Of a stretch of 64,000 nt of DNA, positions 46,668 through 54,918 are shown piece by piece. The DNA comes from Chryseobacterium sp. CH21 (GTDB taxonomy: Bacteria > Bacteroidota > Bacteroidia > Flavobacteriales > Weeksellaceae), in contig NZ_QICI01000061.1 in NCBI RefSeq assembly GCF_004119445.1, positions 1 through 64,000 on the forward strand. The letters run 5' to 3'. Under the pieces are notes generated by a model. That model worked only from the letters and a program-made list of their open reading frames with translations. It had not been told where the DNA came from and did not search any database. Every line of letters starts with the position of its first letter. Position 1 is the stretch's first letter. Position numbers and translations under genes: made by a program.

Positions 46668-49298
46668 ATGAAAATCGAAAAGATTCAGGCACTTAGAGGT
46701 CCAAACATCTGGAGCATCAGAAGAAAGAAGCTGATACAGATGAGGTTAGACTTAGAAGAAATGGAGGATTATCCTACCAATAAAATAGAAGGTTTCCGTG
46801 AGAGAATTGAAAAATTAATTCCTTCATTGATTACGCACCGTTGTTCAGAAGGGGTAGAAGGAGGCTTTTTCCATAGGGTGGAAACAGGAACCTGGATGGG
46901 ACATGTCATTGAGCATATTGCTTTGGAAATACAAACTCTGGCAGGAATGGATGTGGGGTTTGGAAGAACCCGCGAAACAAAGACTCCGGGAGTGTATAAT
47001 GTGGTATTTAATTATATCGAAGAAAATGCCGGTATTTACGCTGCAGAAGAATCTGTAAAAATTGCAGAAGCTCTTATAGAAGCGAAAGATTACGATCTTA
47101 ATGCGTGTATTCACCGCCTAAAAGAAATAAGAGAACGTGTACGTTTGGGACCTTCTACCGGAAGTATTGTAGAAGAAGCAGCTTCAAGAAGAATCCCATG
47201 GATCAGACTGGGAACCAATTCCCTGGTACAGCTGGGGTATGGAGTGAATCAGCAAAGATTTCAGGCTACCATTACAGGAAAGACAAGTTCCATTGCCGTG
47301 GATATTGCCTGTAATAAAGAGTTGACTAAAAGAATGCTTCATGATGCCGCTATTCCGGTTCCAATAGGAGATTTGGTGGTTGACGAGGAAGGATTAAATG
47401 CTGTGATCAGAAAAATTGGCTATCCGATTGTTTTAAAACCTTTGGATGGAAATCACGGAAAAGGTTCTTCCATCAATGTCAATGAATGGGAAGCTGCCAA
47501 AATAGGTCTGGAGCATGCCCAAAAATATTCAAGGAAAGTAATTGTTGAGAAATATATTACGGGGTATGACTTCCGTATACTGGTGATCAATAATAAAATG
47601 GTGGCTGCAGCAAGAAGAGTTCCGGCCCATGTTGTGGGCGATGGTGAACTGAATCTTCAGCAGCTTATTGAAAAAGAGAATAAAGACCCAAGAAGAGGGT
47701 ATGGCCATGAAAATGTCCTTACCGAAATTGAGGTAGATAAAGATACGCTGGAGTTGCTTGATAAGCTTCAATATACCCTGGAAACGATTCCTCAACGCGG
47801 AGAAGTGGTCTATCTGAAATCAACAGCTAATCTTTCAACCGGAGGAACTTCCATTGATGTGACAGATATGGTGCATCCGGAAAATATCACAATGGCTGAA
47901 AGAATTTCCAAAATTATCGGATTGGATGTTTGCGGTATTGACGTGATGGCGGAGAACCTTACTCAACCTTTAAAGGAGAGTGGTGGAGCTATTATTGAAG
48001 TAAATGCTGCACCGGGATTCAGAATGCATCTTGCTCCAAGCGAAGGATTACCAAGAAACGTAGCTGCTCCTGTAGTTGATATGCTTTATCCGCAAGGTAA
48101 ACCTTTTACCATTCCGATTATTGCGGTAACTGGTACTAATGGTAAAACAACCACTACAAGACTTATATCACATATTGTAAAAAGTAACGGGTATAGAGTA
48201 GGATTCACCACTTCGGACGGGATTTATATTCAAAATACCATGTTGTCAAAAGGAGATACTACAGGGCCGCTTTCAGCAGAATTTATTCTGAAAGACCCTA
48301 CAGTAGAATTTGCTGTTCTGGAAACAGCCAGAGGAGGAATTTTACGTTCCGGACTTGGTTTTTCACAATGCGATATCGGAGTTTTGACCAATATTGAAGA
48401 GGATCATTTAGGAATGAATGATATCCACACCCTGAAAGATCTTACCAAAGTAAAACGTGTTGTTCTGGACAGTGTGAAAAAGAGCGGATGGAGTATCCTG
48501 AATGCTGATAACGTATATTCCATGAAGATTGTAAATGATCTTGATTCTAATGTGGCGATTTTCAGTATGGATGAAAATAATCCTCATATTGTAAAATTTG
48601 CGAAAGAAGGAAAAATCACCTGCGTATATGAAGAAGGTTTTGTGACCATTAAAAAAGGAGACTGGAAGATCAGAATAGGAAAGGCCAAAGATTTCCCGAT
48701 TACGATGGAAGGAAAGGCCAGATTTATGATTGAAAACGTGCTGGCTGCAAGTTTGGCGAGCTACCTATATGGATTCGGGATTGAAGATATTTCCAATTCT
48801 TTGAGAACTTTTATTCCAAGTGCTCAGCTTACTCCGGGAAGACTGAATGTTTTTAAATTCAAAAACTTTAAAGTTCTGATCGACTTTGCCCATAATCCTT
48901 CAGGCTATGAAGCCATTGAAGATTATCTTAAGAATGTAGAATCTACTAAGAAAATCGGTATTATTTCCGGTGTTGGAGATAGAAGAGACAATGATATCAG
49001 AGAATGTGGAAAGATTGCAGGCCGAATGTTTGATCATATCATTATTCGTAACGAAAAACACCTTCGCGGAAGAACTGAAGAAGAGATCAATGGATTGATA
49101 ATTGAAGGAATGCAGGCCGCAGGAAAAGATGTAAGCTACGAAATTATTCCTAAAGAAATAGAAGCCTTGAAACATGCTATGGGAATGGCCGAAGAAGGAA
49201 CATTTATCACAGCTTTAAGTGATGTTATTTCCAATGCTATTGACCTGGTACAGGAATATCAGGCAAGAGAATTACTGGAAGACGATAAAAACGGATAG
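46668..49298 (+). CDS. cphA: Cyanophycin synthetase
   Basis: The 876 residues show the three-part CphA architecture: an N-terminal domain (about 1-160), an ATP-grasp domain (about 200-480, GYPIVLKPLDGNHGKGSSINVNEWE; GIDVMAENL; IEVNAAPGFRMHL), and a Mur-ligase-like C-terminal half with P-loop GTNGKTTTTRL at 489-499 and DFAHNPSGYEAI. The ATP-grasp adds aspartate and the Mur half adds arginine to make multi-L-arginyl-poly-L-aspartate, a nitrogen store. The length matches known enzymes. It is divergent from cphB and iaaA, forming a compact make-and-degrade module. Confidence 0.95.
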   Translation: MKIEKIQALRGPNIWSIRRKKLIQMRLDLEEMEDYPTNKIEGFRERIEKLIPSLITHRCSEGVEGGFFHRVETGTWMGHVIEHIALEIQTLAGMDVGFGRTRETKTPGVYNVVFNYIEENAGIYAAEESVKIAEALIEAKDYDLNACIHRLKEIRERVRLGPSTGSIVEEAASRRIPWIRLGTNSLVQLGYGVNQQRFQATITGKTSSIAVDIACNKELTKRMLHDAAIPVPIGDLVVDEEGLNAVIRKIGYPIVLKPLDGNHGKGSSINVNEWEAAKIGLEHAQKYSRKVIVEKYITGYDFRILVINNKMVAAARRVPAHVVGDGELNLQQLIEKENKDPRRGYGHENVLTEIEVDKDTLELLDKLQYTLETIPQRGEVVYLKSTANLSTGGTSIDVTDMVHPENITMAERISKIIGLDVCGIDVMAENLTQPLKESGGAIIEVNAAPGFRMHLAPSEGLPRNVAAPVVDMLYPQGKPFTIPIIAVTGTNGKTTTTRLISHIVKSNGYRVGFTTSDGIYIQNTMLSKGDTTGPLSAEFILKDPTVEFAVLETARGGILRSGLGFSQCDIGVLTNIEEDHLGMNDIHTLKDLTKVKRVVLDSVKKSGWSILNADNVYSMKIVNDLDSNVAIFSMDENNPHIVKFAKEGKITCVYEEGFVTIKKGDWKIRIGKAKDFPITMEGKARFMIENVLAASLASYLYGFGIEDISNSLRTFIPSAQLTPGRLNVFKFKNFKVLIDFAHNPSGYEAIEDYLKNVESTKKIGIISGVGDRRDNDIRECGKIAGRMFDHIIIRNEKHLRGRTEEEINGLIIEGMQAAGKDVSYEIIPKEIEALKHAMGMAEEGTFITALSDVISNAIDLVQEYQARELLEDDKNG

Positions 49299-49322
49299 AC
49301 TAGTTTTTATAAAACTTATTTT

Positions 49323-49361
49323 AATTGCAATACGGAACAAAAAACGTATTGCAATTTTTTT
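49323..49361 (+). terminator. Terminator of cphA
   Basis: AATTGCAATACG pairs perfectly with CGTATTGCAATT around an A-rich loop, followed by a T run, 25 bases past the stop. Confidence 0.9.
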
Positions 49362-49453
49362 ATCTGTCGTGCTGTAGTAGATTGAAGTTTGTTTGATTAA
49401 AAACAGATCAGTTATCTGCGATGATAATTGTATAAACAATTAAAAGTTAATTA

Positions 49454-49469
49454 TTACGGTTTCCCGTAA
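49454..49469. promoter_or_regulatory. TTACGG-N4-CCGTAA dyad, copy 1
   Basis: TTACGGTTTCCCGTAA has perfect 6-bp arms around TTTC. It lies upstream of a short segment ending in a terminator. The same dyad with AAAC as spacer occurs at 49630-49645. Confidence 0.65.
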
Positions 49470-49540
49470 GGTTATACCTACAACCTCCCCGTATATTTAC
49501 AGTGTTTGTATAAACTAAAGTACAAGTCAAGTTTTTTTAA

Positions 49541-49566
49541 TGTCCTCCTGTTTGGGAGGATTTTTT
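49541..49566 (+). terminator. Orphan terminator in the cphA-peptide gap
   Basis: TCCTCC pairs with GGGAGGA around TGTTT and is followed by TTTTTT. No ORF ends just before it; it may end a small RNA or the remains of a peptide gene. Confidence 0.75.
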
Positions 49567-49629
49567 AGTATGAGCTGGAGATCCTTACTCAATGGATGTA
49601 TTCAATAGTTATTTTTTAACCTTCTTTGT

Positions 49630-49645
49630 TTACGGAAACCCGTAA
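49630..49645. promoter_or_regulatory. TTACGG-N4-CCGTAA dyad, copy 2
   Basis: TTACGGAAACCCGTAA has the same perfect arms as copy 1 and lies 45 bases before the TATATTTG box of the peptide gene. It is a likely regulator-binding site. Confidence 0.7.
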
Positions 49646-49689
49646 CGATTATTTTTTTTTATGTTAAATCTCTAATTGGAGAATAGTTT

Positions 49690-49697
49690 TATATTTG
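49690..49697 (+). promoter_or_regulatory. Bacteroidota -7 box for the bacteriocin-like peptide gene
   Basis: TATATTTG matches TAnnTTTG 23 bases before the ATG at 49721. Confidence 0.6.
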
Positions 49698-49720
49698 ATT
49701 TCTAAACTAAAATCAAAACC

Positions 49721-49870
49721 ATGAAAAATTTAAAGAAAATCTCCAAGGAGAAATTAAGAAGTATCAACGGAAAAGGAGGATGTCCTCCAGGTTGGCATGA
49801 TTGCCCATTGCCATGGAATGATAAGGTATGCATTCCGCATGATAATGAAATGGCATGTCCTGATTTATAA
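49721..49870 (+). CDS. 49-residue bacteriocin-like peptide with leader and four cysteines
   Basis: This short ORF encodes a leader MKNLKKISKEKLRSINGKGG followed by a 29-residue core containing four cysteines (C21, C28, C37, C46), several prolines and two tryptophans. The KNLKKxSxEKLxxINGxGG leader matches what I know of Chryseobacterium bacteriocin-like peptides with a GG-type cleavage site, so the core probably starts after residue 20. The cysteines could form disulfides or be modified. No peptidase-transporter or modification gene is adjacent. It is preceded by a dyad and a -7 box and followed by a weak terminator. Activity is unknown. Confidence 0.8.
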   Translation: MKNLKKISKEKLRSINGKGGCPPGWHDCPLPWNDKVCIPHDNEMACPDL

Positions 49871-49875
49871 AAAAC

Positions 49876-49900
49876 AATCCCTCGCTAAGAAGGATTTTTT
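49876..49900 (+). terminator. Weak terminator of the bacteriocin-like gene
   Basis: AATCC and GGATT form a short 5-bp stem with an 11-base loop, then TTTT. It begins 6 bases past the stop. Confidence 0.5.
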
Positions 49901-50040
49901 GTTACTGTATTTCAGAGTTAACATTTAGTATTAAACATTTCTATCTAGGCTTTTTGAACTTCTCCGTAGGTGATATTATTTTCTGGCCAGTTTTTAATAC
50001 AAAAGATAGGTTCATGAAAGATTGTAAGAATAAAAAAATA

Positions 50041-50063
50041 AAACCTCCGAAATTTCGGAGGTT
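50041..50063. terminator. Bidirectional terminator after the amidoligase run
   Basis: AAACCTCCGAA pairs perfectly with TTCGGAGGTTT, directly at the end of the membrane protein gene on the minus strand, facing the bacteriocin-like gene on the plus strand. Confidence 0.88.
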
Positions 50064-50068
50064 TGTTT

Positions 50069-50526
50069 CTATAAGTTTTCCCAGGTTTTCTTTATACTCT
50101 GCATTTTTTTAAGATAAAAATACAAAGGAATAAGTTCTAATCTTAGAGTAAAGCTGATTGTTGGATTGATAAACGGGATAATAGCCATCATTACAAGGCA
50201 AATAGCAATTCCTATAATGGCATCAATGATTGCTGCCTGTGGTGCCCAATCTTGTTCAAACCAAAGTCCGTAGGCTACAATCCCTTTACATAAAAACAAG
50301 GCACAGATCAAAAGTCCTGTTATTGAATAGGGATGATTGGCATCCATCCCATATAAAGATAAAGAGACATGAGTCATCAGTGAGCCTGCCATCAAAAAAT
50401 AGCAGCTAGTGCACCTGCAATTAAAAAGATCCATAAGAAAACTTTAATCCAGGTGGGTAATAAATTTCTTCTTCGTGTTAAAGTGTGGTTTTCAAATTCT
50501 GCAAAAGCGGTTGGCTTTTCTTCCAT
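50069..50526 (-). CDS. Four-helix integral membrane protein (frameshifted at about 50394-50399)
   Basis: The ATG at 50526 opens MEEKPTAFAEFENHTLTRRR, then a hydrophobic segment, and hits a stop after AGALAAIF. Adding one T to the six-T run (complement of 50394-50399) continues as FLMAGSLMTHVSLSLYG and the remaining frame, giving 152 residues. It has about four membrane segments (WIKVFLWIFLIAGALAAIF; ITGLLICALFLCKGIVAYGLW; AAIIDAIIGIAICLVMMAIIPF). I do not recognise a family. It follows the ATP-grasp-like gene by 24 bases and closes the operon. Confidence 0.75.
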
Positions 50527-50550
50527 GGAGTATTAGTTTTATCAGTTTTT

Positions 50551-51765
50551 TTATCCGAAAAAAGCATTCGAACTACCAATCCAGATGGCATCTTTTTTAT
50601 TGAAATCTACATTTACCATGGCGGCTTTTGTCATTCTTCCAAGATTTTCCAATAGGATAGGACGTTCGTCATTTTCCCGCCAAATATACAACAAACGGAT
50701 CTCTGCTTTTGAAAAATCTCCGTTGATATCTTCAAAAATAGGTTCATAGTAGACTTTTCGCTGCAAAATATAGTTTTCTTTATCCTGAATAGCTTCTGTA
50801 ATTTCTCTTGTAGGATTTAAGTTAACGCCACTTCCTGCGAATGAAAATAAAGGTTTCAATACAAAATCATCCAGATTTTCATGTTCCGGGAATTCATGCA
50901 GAAAATAACTCTTTGGAACAAACTCATGCTTCAGTAAAGGCAAAAGGAACTTTGAGATTTTAAAGAACCAATTCGGGTGAGTGATCCATTTGACATCCAC
51001 TTCCTCACGGAAATTAAATTCTGTGACAAGATCAGGAATATTGTCCAGCTCATCAAATATAATTCGGTTGTAGACTCTTTTGATTTCTGTCAGCTTCCCA
51101 TTGTTTTCATAATAGAGTTTCTTGCCTTCCTTTTTTACTTTGGTAAGACAAACTGTTTTTATTCCAAGCAATTTCTCTGTCAAGGCAAAATCAATAGCTG
51201 TTTTCTGTTTTTCCGGGAATATTTCAAGCAGAATTACATTTTCAGGGTTTTCATCACCTACAATTAACTCTTTTAAATAGTTTTTAAAGGTTTCATGAGG
51301 CATTGGATTTTTAATTTCTGAAAGAAAAGGATACACTTCACAGAATGTTTCTTCATATACTTTCTGAAAAGCATACAAAGAAGGGAATGCCTGAAGCTCT
51401 ATCAGCTGAGGTTCTATTGCTCCGTTTTCGCTTTTGCAGACTCCAAAATCTATGGTGAAAAAATGAGGCTGATGGGTGTCATTGGGAACTCTGCAGTCAT
51501 CAGGGATCGCTTTTTGAAGTAATTCTTCCGGCATGGCCTTAATCTGGCTGATAATACTTTCGCTGGCATCTATAAGCTTACTTTCGAATTCTTTAGTAAG
51601 AAAAATAGGGCTTTCTGAAACCCTGAAAGTAGGAGCTATTCCTCCTTTTTGCAGCAATATATCTTTTAATTGATTGTATTTTTCATCCGAAAACTCCTGA
51701 TTGTACTGTTTTCTGTATTTTGGGATCATATTTTTTTCTTTTGTGATGTTAAAAAAATCGAGCAT
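50551..51765 (-). CDS. Divergent ATP-grasp-like ligase (cluster gene H)
   Basis: I chose the ATG at 51765 (MLDFFNITKEKNMIPKYR); the frame only extends upstream from a TTG. The 404 residues show ATP-grasp traits: FVLKPLFSFAGSGVNLNPTREI with the ATP-binding Lys and a glycine loop, NYILQRKVYYEPIF, and KAEIRLLYIWREND near the C-terminus where metal-binding Glu and Asn would lie. The N-terminal half (FTIDFGVCKSENGAIEPQLIELQAFPSLYAFQ) is conserved-looking but unclassified. It is probably a carboxylate-amine ligase for an unknown acceptor. It lies 146 bases after the amidotransferase. Confidence 0.75.
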   Translation of the reverse strand: MLDFFNITKEKNMIPKYRKQYNQEFSDEKYNQLKDILLQKGGIAPTFRVSESPIFLTKEFESKLIDASESIISQIKAMPEELLQKAIPDDCRVPNDTHQPHFFTIDFGVCKSENGAIEPQLIELQAFPSLYAFQKVYEETFCEVYPFLSEIKNPMPHETFKNYLKELIVGDENPENVILLEIFPEKQKTAIDFALTEKLLGIKTVCLTKVKKEGKKLYYENNGKLTEIKRVYNRIIFDELDNIPDLVTEFNFREEVDVKWITHPNWFFKISKFLLPLLKHEFVPKSYFLHEFPEHENLDDFVLKPLFSFAGSGVNLNPTREITEAIQDKENYILQRKVYYEPIFEDINGDFSKAEIRLLYIWRENDERPILLENLGRMTKAAMVNVDFNKKDAIWIGSSNAFFG

Positions 51766-51844
51766 TTCTGCCCGATTGTTATAGGTAGCTGAAAGCTGGG
51801 AGAGGGAAGTTTTCAAGTCTGAAAATTTATAGTATTAATAGCTT

Positions 51845-51905
51845 TAACCGCTATAACTTCCAGCATCCTTCTTCCAGCCTCCAGCCTTTTAAGCCAAAGT
51901 CTCAG
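51845..51905. repeat. Degenerate CTTCCAGC repeats between cluster genes G and H
   Basis: ACTTCCAGCATCC, TTCTTCCAGC, CTCCAGCC and CTCAGCC follow each other with small spacers. This is slippage-type intergenic sequence similar to that near 45515-45578 and holds no gene. Confidence 0.5.
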
Positions 51906-51911
51906 CCTCTT

Positions 51912-52721
51912 TCAAAATGTTTTTTTTGCAAACTGAAGGAATCTCGGCAGGATTTGATTTCTTGTGAGGATAATTTTGTCTTCATCATCTATTCTATCCA
52001 TTGTTTCAAGATATTTTTCCATTCCGAAGTTTTCAATCATGGCTTCTCTGTTTTTTTCATCTTTCAGATTTTCAATCAGAGATTCAGGGTTGGCTTCAGG
52101 GTGAAACTGGGTTCCAAATATCTCCTCCGAAAAACGTACCGCCATTATTGCTCTTTCCAGATTGATATGAGGACGGAATTTTTCAATGGCCATAACAGTC
52201 ATTCCAAGTTCTTCAAAACGCTCATGATCCGGCTCAATAAACTGGTAAGCTCTGGAATCTACTGCATAAAAAGGATCCTGAAGATTTTTGAATAAAAACT
52301 CTTCTCTTCCTTCATCTGTTTTATGAACAGGCATTACGCCGAAAGAATAAGATTTTCTTTTGCAGATATTTCCCAGGTTCCAGTGGATACTTGCCAGCTG
52401 AAATGAATGACAAATCAGGAAAAGGTATTTTTTATCTTCACTGTATTTATTATGCTCAAAAACAGAATCTAAAAAATCAGCAAATTTGTCTTCCCAGGCA
52501 AGACCTTCACGATGTGGGTTCCCCGGACCACCGGAAGAGATAAAGATATCAAAATCTCCAATCTCCGGCATTTCATCTTTAAATCTCACATCAAATGTCT
52601 TGATGACAACATTTTCTTCAGAGTTCTGCTGAAAAGCTTCGGAAATCTCTTTGATGTTTCTAAAACCTTGATTTACATGATTGTTGTTCATGTCCAGTAG
52701 AGCAATTCGAATATCTTTCAT
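51912..52721 (-). CDS. Class-I glutamine amidotransferase domain protein (cluster gene G)
   Basis: The 269 residues form a type 1 glutamine amidotransferase fold: FISSGGPGNPHREGLAWED, nucleophile elbow LFLICHSFQLASIHW with Cys in ICHSFQ, and the His-Glu pair in FGTQFHPEANPE. All three catalytic residues are present, so it can probably release ammonia from glutamine or cleave a gamma-glutamyl bond. Placed between a GCS2 ligase and an ATP-grasp-like protein, it may supply nitrogen or act as a gamma-glutamyl hydrolase. It lies 33 bases after the GCS2 gene. Confidence 0.88.
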   Translation of the reverse strand: MKDIRIALLDMNNNHVNQGFRNIKEISEAFQQNSEENVVIKTFDVRFKDEMPEIGDFDIFISSGGPGNPHREGLAWEDKFADFLDSVFEHNKYSEDKKYLFLICHSFQLASIHWNLGNICKRKSYSFGVMPVHKTDEGREEFLFKNLQDPFYAVDSRAYQFIEPDHERFEELGMTVMAIEKFRPHINLERAIMAVRFSEEIFGTQFHPEANPESLIENLKDEKNREAMIENFGMEKYLETMDRIDDEDKIILTRNQILPRFLQFAKKTF

Positions 52722-52754
52722 TACATCATATTTTTTGCAAAGTTATCAAAAATA

Positions 52755-53876
52755 TTATGAAGCGGTTTCACCATGTGTTATGCCATACTCCGTTTCAGAG
52801 ATCATATAATCAACGACTTTCGTCAGATCACTTGTTTCCTTGAAGATCTGAAGCTGTCTGTCTGCTCCGGTTCCGTTTTCAAGAATCTTCCAGGCGTACT
52901 CCACTTCGTTGCGGCAACCTAAATCGTCTACCACATCATCAATAAATTCCAGAAGTTCTTTTAATAAATGAGGATAAGGTACAGATTCTTCTTTTCCAAA
53001 ATCAATCAGATGGGCTTCGATACCACTTTTAGAGGCACGCCATTTATTTTCATTCAACAACAGTCTTCTGTAGCTTCTGAAGCTTAGATTCTGCTGGTGA
53101 AGTTTATAGATTTTAGCAACGAGACTCTGCATGATGGCAGCAAGACATACAGTTTCGTCAATTCTCAATGGCATATCACAGATTCTGAATTCAATCGTAG
53201 GGTAGAACGGGTGAACACGCAGATCCCACCATATTTTCTTTGCATTGTCGATGGTTCCTGTTTTTACCAGAAGATCTACATAGCTGTCAAATTCTGCCAG
53301 AGAGTTAAAATAACTCGGAATACCGGTTCTTGGGAATTTTACGAAAATTTCCTGTCTGTACGATTTGAAACCTGTATATCTTCCAATCCAGAATGGTGAA
53401 TTGGTAGAAAGGGCATACACGTGAGGAAGGAAATAGCGCATGACATTCTGAATTCTTACCCCTTCTTCACGATTGGGAATTCCAATATGAACATGCAGTC
53501 CGAAAATAAGGTTTTCACGGGCTACATCTCCCATATCATCCACAATCTTGATGTATCTTTCTCCCTGAGTGATGCTGTTGTCTGACCAGTGTGAAAAAGG
53601 GTGAGTACCTCCTCCGGAAACACGAAGTCCCTGCTCATGGGCGATATTGATAAGATGACGTCTTAAATTCGTTAATTCTGCTCTTGCTTCCTGAATATTC
53701 TGGCAGATGCCCGTTTCCATTTCAATCATGGATTCGTGCATTTCGTGCTTTAAATTTTCACTTAAAACAGCTTTACCACCTTCAATGATCTTTGAAACGT
53801 GAGAAACAAGATCTCTGCTTTCAACATCAATGATCTGATATTCTTCTTCAATTCCAATAGTAAACTGATGATGCAT
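52755..53876 (-). CDS. YbdK-type carboxylate-amine ligase, GCS2 superfamily (cluster gene F)
   Basis: The 373 residues match the YbdK family: FTIGIEEEYQIID at the start (metal/substrate Glu cluster), HEMHESMIEMETGICQNIQEARAEL, GLHVHIGIPN, and TIEFRICDMPLRIDETVCLAA. These enzymes join glutamate or another carboxylate to an amine using ATP, related to gamma-glutamylcysteine synthetase. Cytoplasmic. E. coli YbdK has weak glutamate-cysteine ligase activity, but in this cluster the amine may be different. It is 32 bases after an ATP-grasp gene and 33 before the amidotransferase gene. Confidence 0.92.
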   Translation of the reverse strand: MHHQFTIGIEEEYQIIDVESRDLVSHVSKIIEGGKAVLSENLKHEMHESMIEMETGICQNIQEARAELTNLRRHLINIAHEQGLRVSGGGTHPFSHWSDNSITQGERYIKIVDDMGDVARENLIFGLHVHIGIPNREEGVRIQNVMRYFLPHVYALSTNSPFWIGRYTGFKSYRQEIFVKFPRTGIPSYFNSLAEFDSYVDLLVKTGTIDNAKKIWWDLRVHPFYPTIEFRICDMPLRIDETVCLAAIMQSLVAKIYKLHQQNLSFRSYRRLLLNENKWRASKSGIEAHLIDFGKEESVPYPHLLKELLEFIDDVVDDLGCRNEVEYAWKILENGTGADRQLQIFKETSDLTKVVDYMISETEYGITHGETAS

Positions 53877-53908
53877 TTATTTTTGTGTTTTTTAATTTTT
53901 TTTCAATG

Positions 53909-54862
53909 TTATTTTATGGAATCTTTCACAAAGGTTCCCCAGGCAATGTTAGGTTTCCCCGGAACATATTCTTTAGCTTTTTCTATAGCCAGTTTAGCAG
54001 CATGCTCTATAATCCATGCAAAGTTTTCTTCTCCTACAGAATTTCTGTCGGCATCCGGAGCCGGATTACAGAAGTCGATGGCATAAGGAATTCCATCTCT
54101 TACGGCAAATTCTACTGTATTGAAATCATAGCCTAAAGCCTCATTCATTTTAATGGTATAATCATGAATGGTTTTCAGCAATTTTTCAAGCTCTTTTCCC
54201 TGGGTCTGGTGAGTAGTGGCATATCTCAAATGGGGAGCGTTTCTTGGCTCATAAGGCATAATATGAACATATTTTCTGCCCAGGCAGTACACTCTGTAGT
54301 AGTCTTCAAAGACAATTTCTTCCTGTACCATCATGACCAGCTGTTCCGTTTCGCCTAGTTTGTTCCAAAGATCATCCGGGTTTTCTACTCTGTACACACT
54401 TTTCCAGCCGCCACCATCGTGAGGTTTCATATATGCGGGAAATCCTACATAATTGAAAATATATTCCCAGTCATGCGGAAATTTGAGGTTTCTGAATGAA
54501 GTTTCTGAAGTATTCTCCGGTCTTTCGTGTGACGGAAGAAGAACAGTCTTAGGAAGCGGAATTCCCAGTTTAGACATCAGGGCATTGTTGAAAAATTTCT
54601 CGTCCGCACTCCACCAAAAAGGATTGTTGATCACATAAGTACCGTTAAGTGCTGCATTTTTCAGATAAGCTCTGTAAAAGGGAACGTCCTGTGAAATTCT
54701 GTCGATGATCACTGCATAGCCATAATCTGCGCCTTGTTCCAGTTTATCTATATTTACGGGTTCAGCCACGATTTCTCCACCTCCCAATTCATTTACTTTG
54801 TCTATAAATGCCCAGGGAAACGTGTCTTCCATACCGAAAAGAATTCCTACTTTTTTTGTCAT
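53909..54862 (-). CDS. ATP-grasp ligase, RimK-like (cluster gene E)
   Basis: The 317 residues have an N-terminal Rossmann-like region (VGILFGMEDTFPWAFIDKVNELG) and an ATP-grasp domain: FPAYMKPHDGGGWKSVYRVENPDDL with ATP-binding Lys, LVMMVQEEIVFEDYYRVYCLG, and the metal-binding end NTVEFAVRDGIPYAIDFCNPAPDADRNSVG. The final Asn and acidic residues are present. This fits an amide-forming ligase, acyl-phosphate type. Acceptor unknown. It lies 56 bases after the esterase gene and 32 before the GCS2 gene. Confidence 0.88.
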   Translation of the reverse strand: MTKKVGILFGMEDTFPWAFIDKVNELGGGEIVAEPVNIDKLEQGADYGYAVIIDRISQDVPFYRAYLKNAALNGTYVINNPFWWSADEKFFNNALMSKLGIPLPKTVLLPSHERPENTSETSFRNLKFPHDWEYIFNYVGFPAYMKPHDGGGWKSVYRVENPDDLWNKLGETEQLVMMVQEEIVFEDYYRVYCLGRKYVHIMPYEPRNAPHLRYATTHQTQGKELEKLLKTIHDYTIKMNEALGYDFNTVEFAVRDGIPYAIDFCNPAPDADRNSVGEENFAWIIEHAAKLAIEKAKEYVPGKPNIAWGTFVKDSIK

Positions 54863-54918
54863 AATTTTTGTTTTTAAGATGGATGATATTTTTTCTATTT
54901 GTTTTTTTATTGTTTAAT

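Larger units (their letters stand above)
49362..49720. other. Intergenic region between cphA terminator and the bacteriocin-like gene
   Basis: These 359 bases hold the two TTACGG-N4-CCGTAA dyads, the orphan terminator at 49541-49566 and the -7 box of the peptide gene. I find no credible ORF between the dyads. Confidence 0.65.

Noticed and set aside
50551..51816. Longer start for cluster gene H at 51816
   Set aside because: The first codon is TTG and the extra 17 residues look like intergenic sequence; the ATG at 51765 is preferred.
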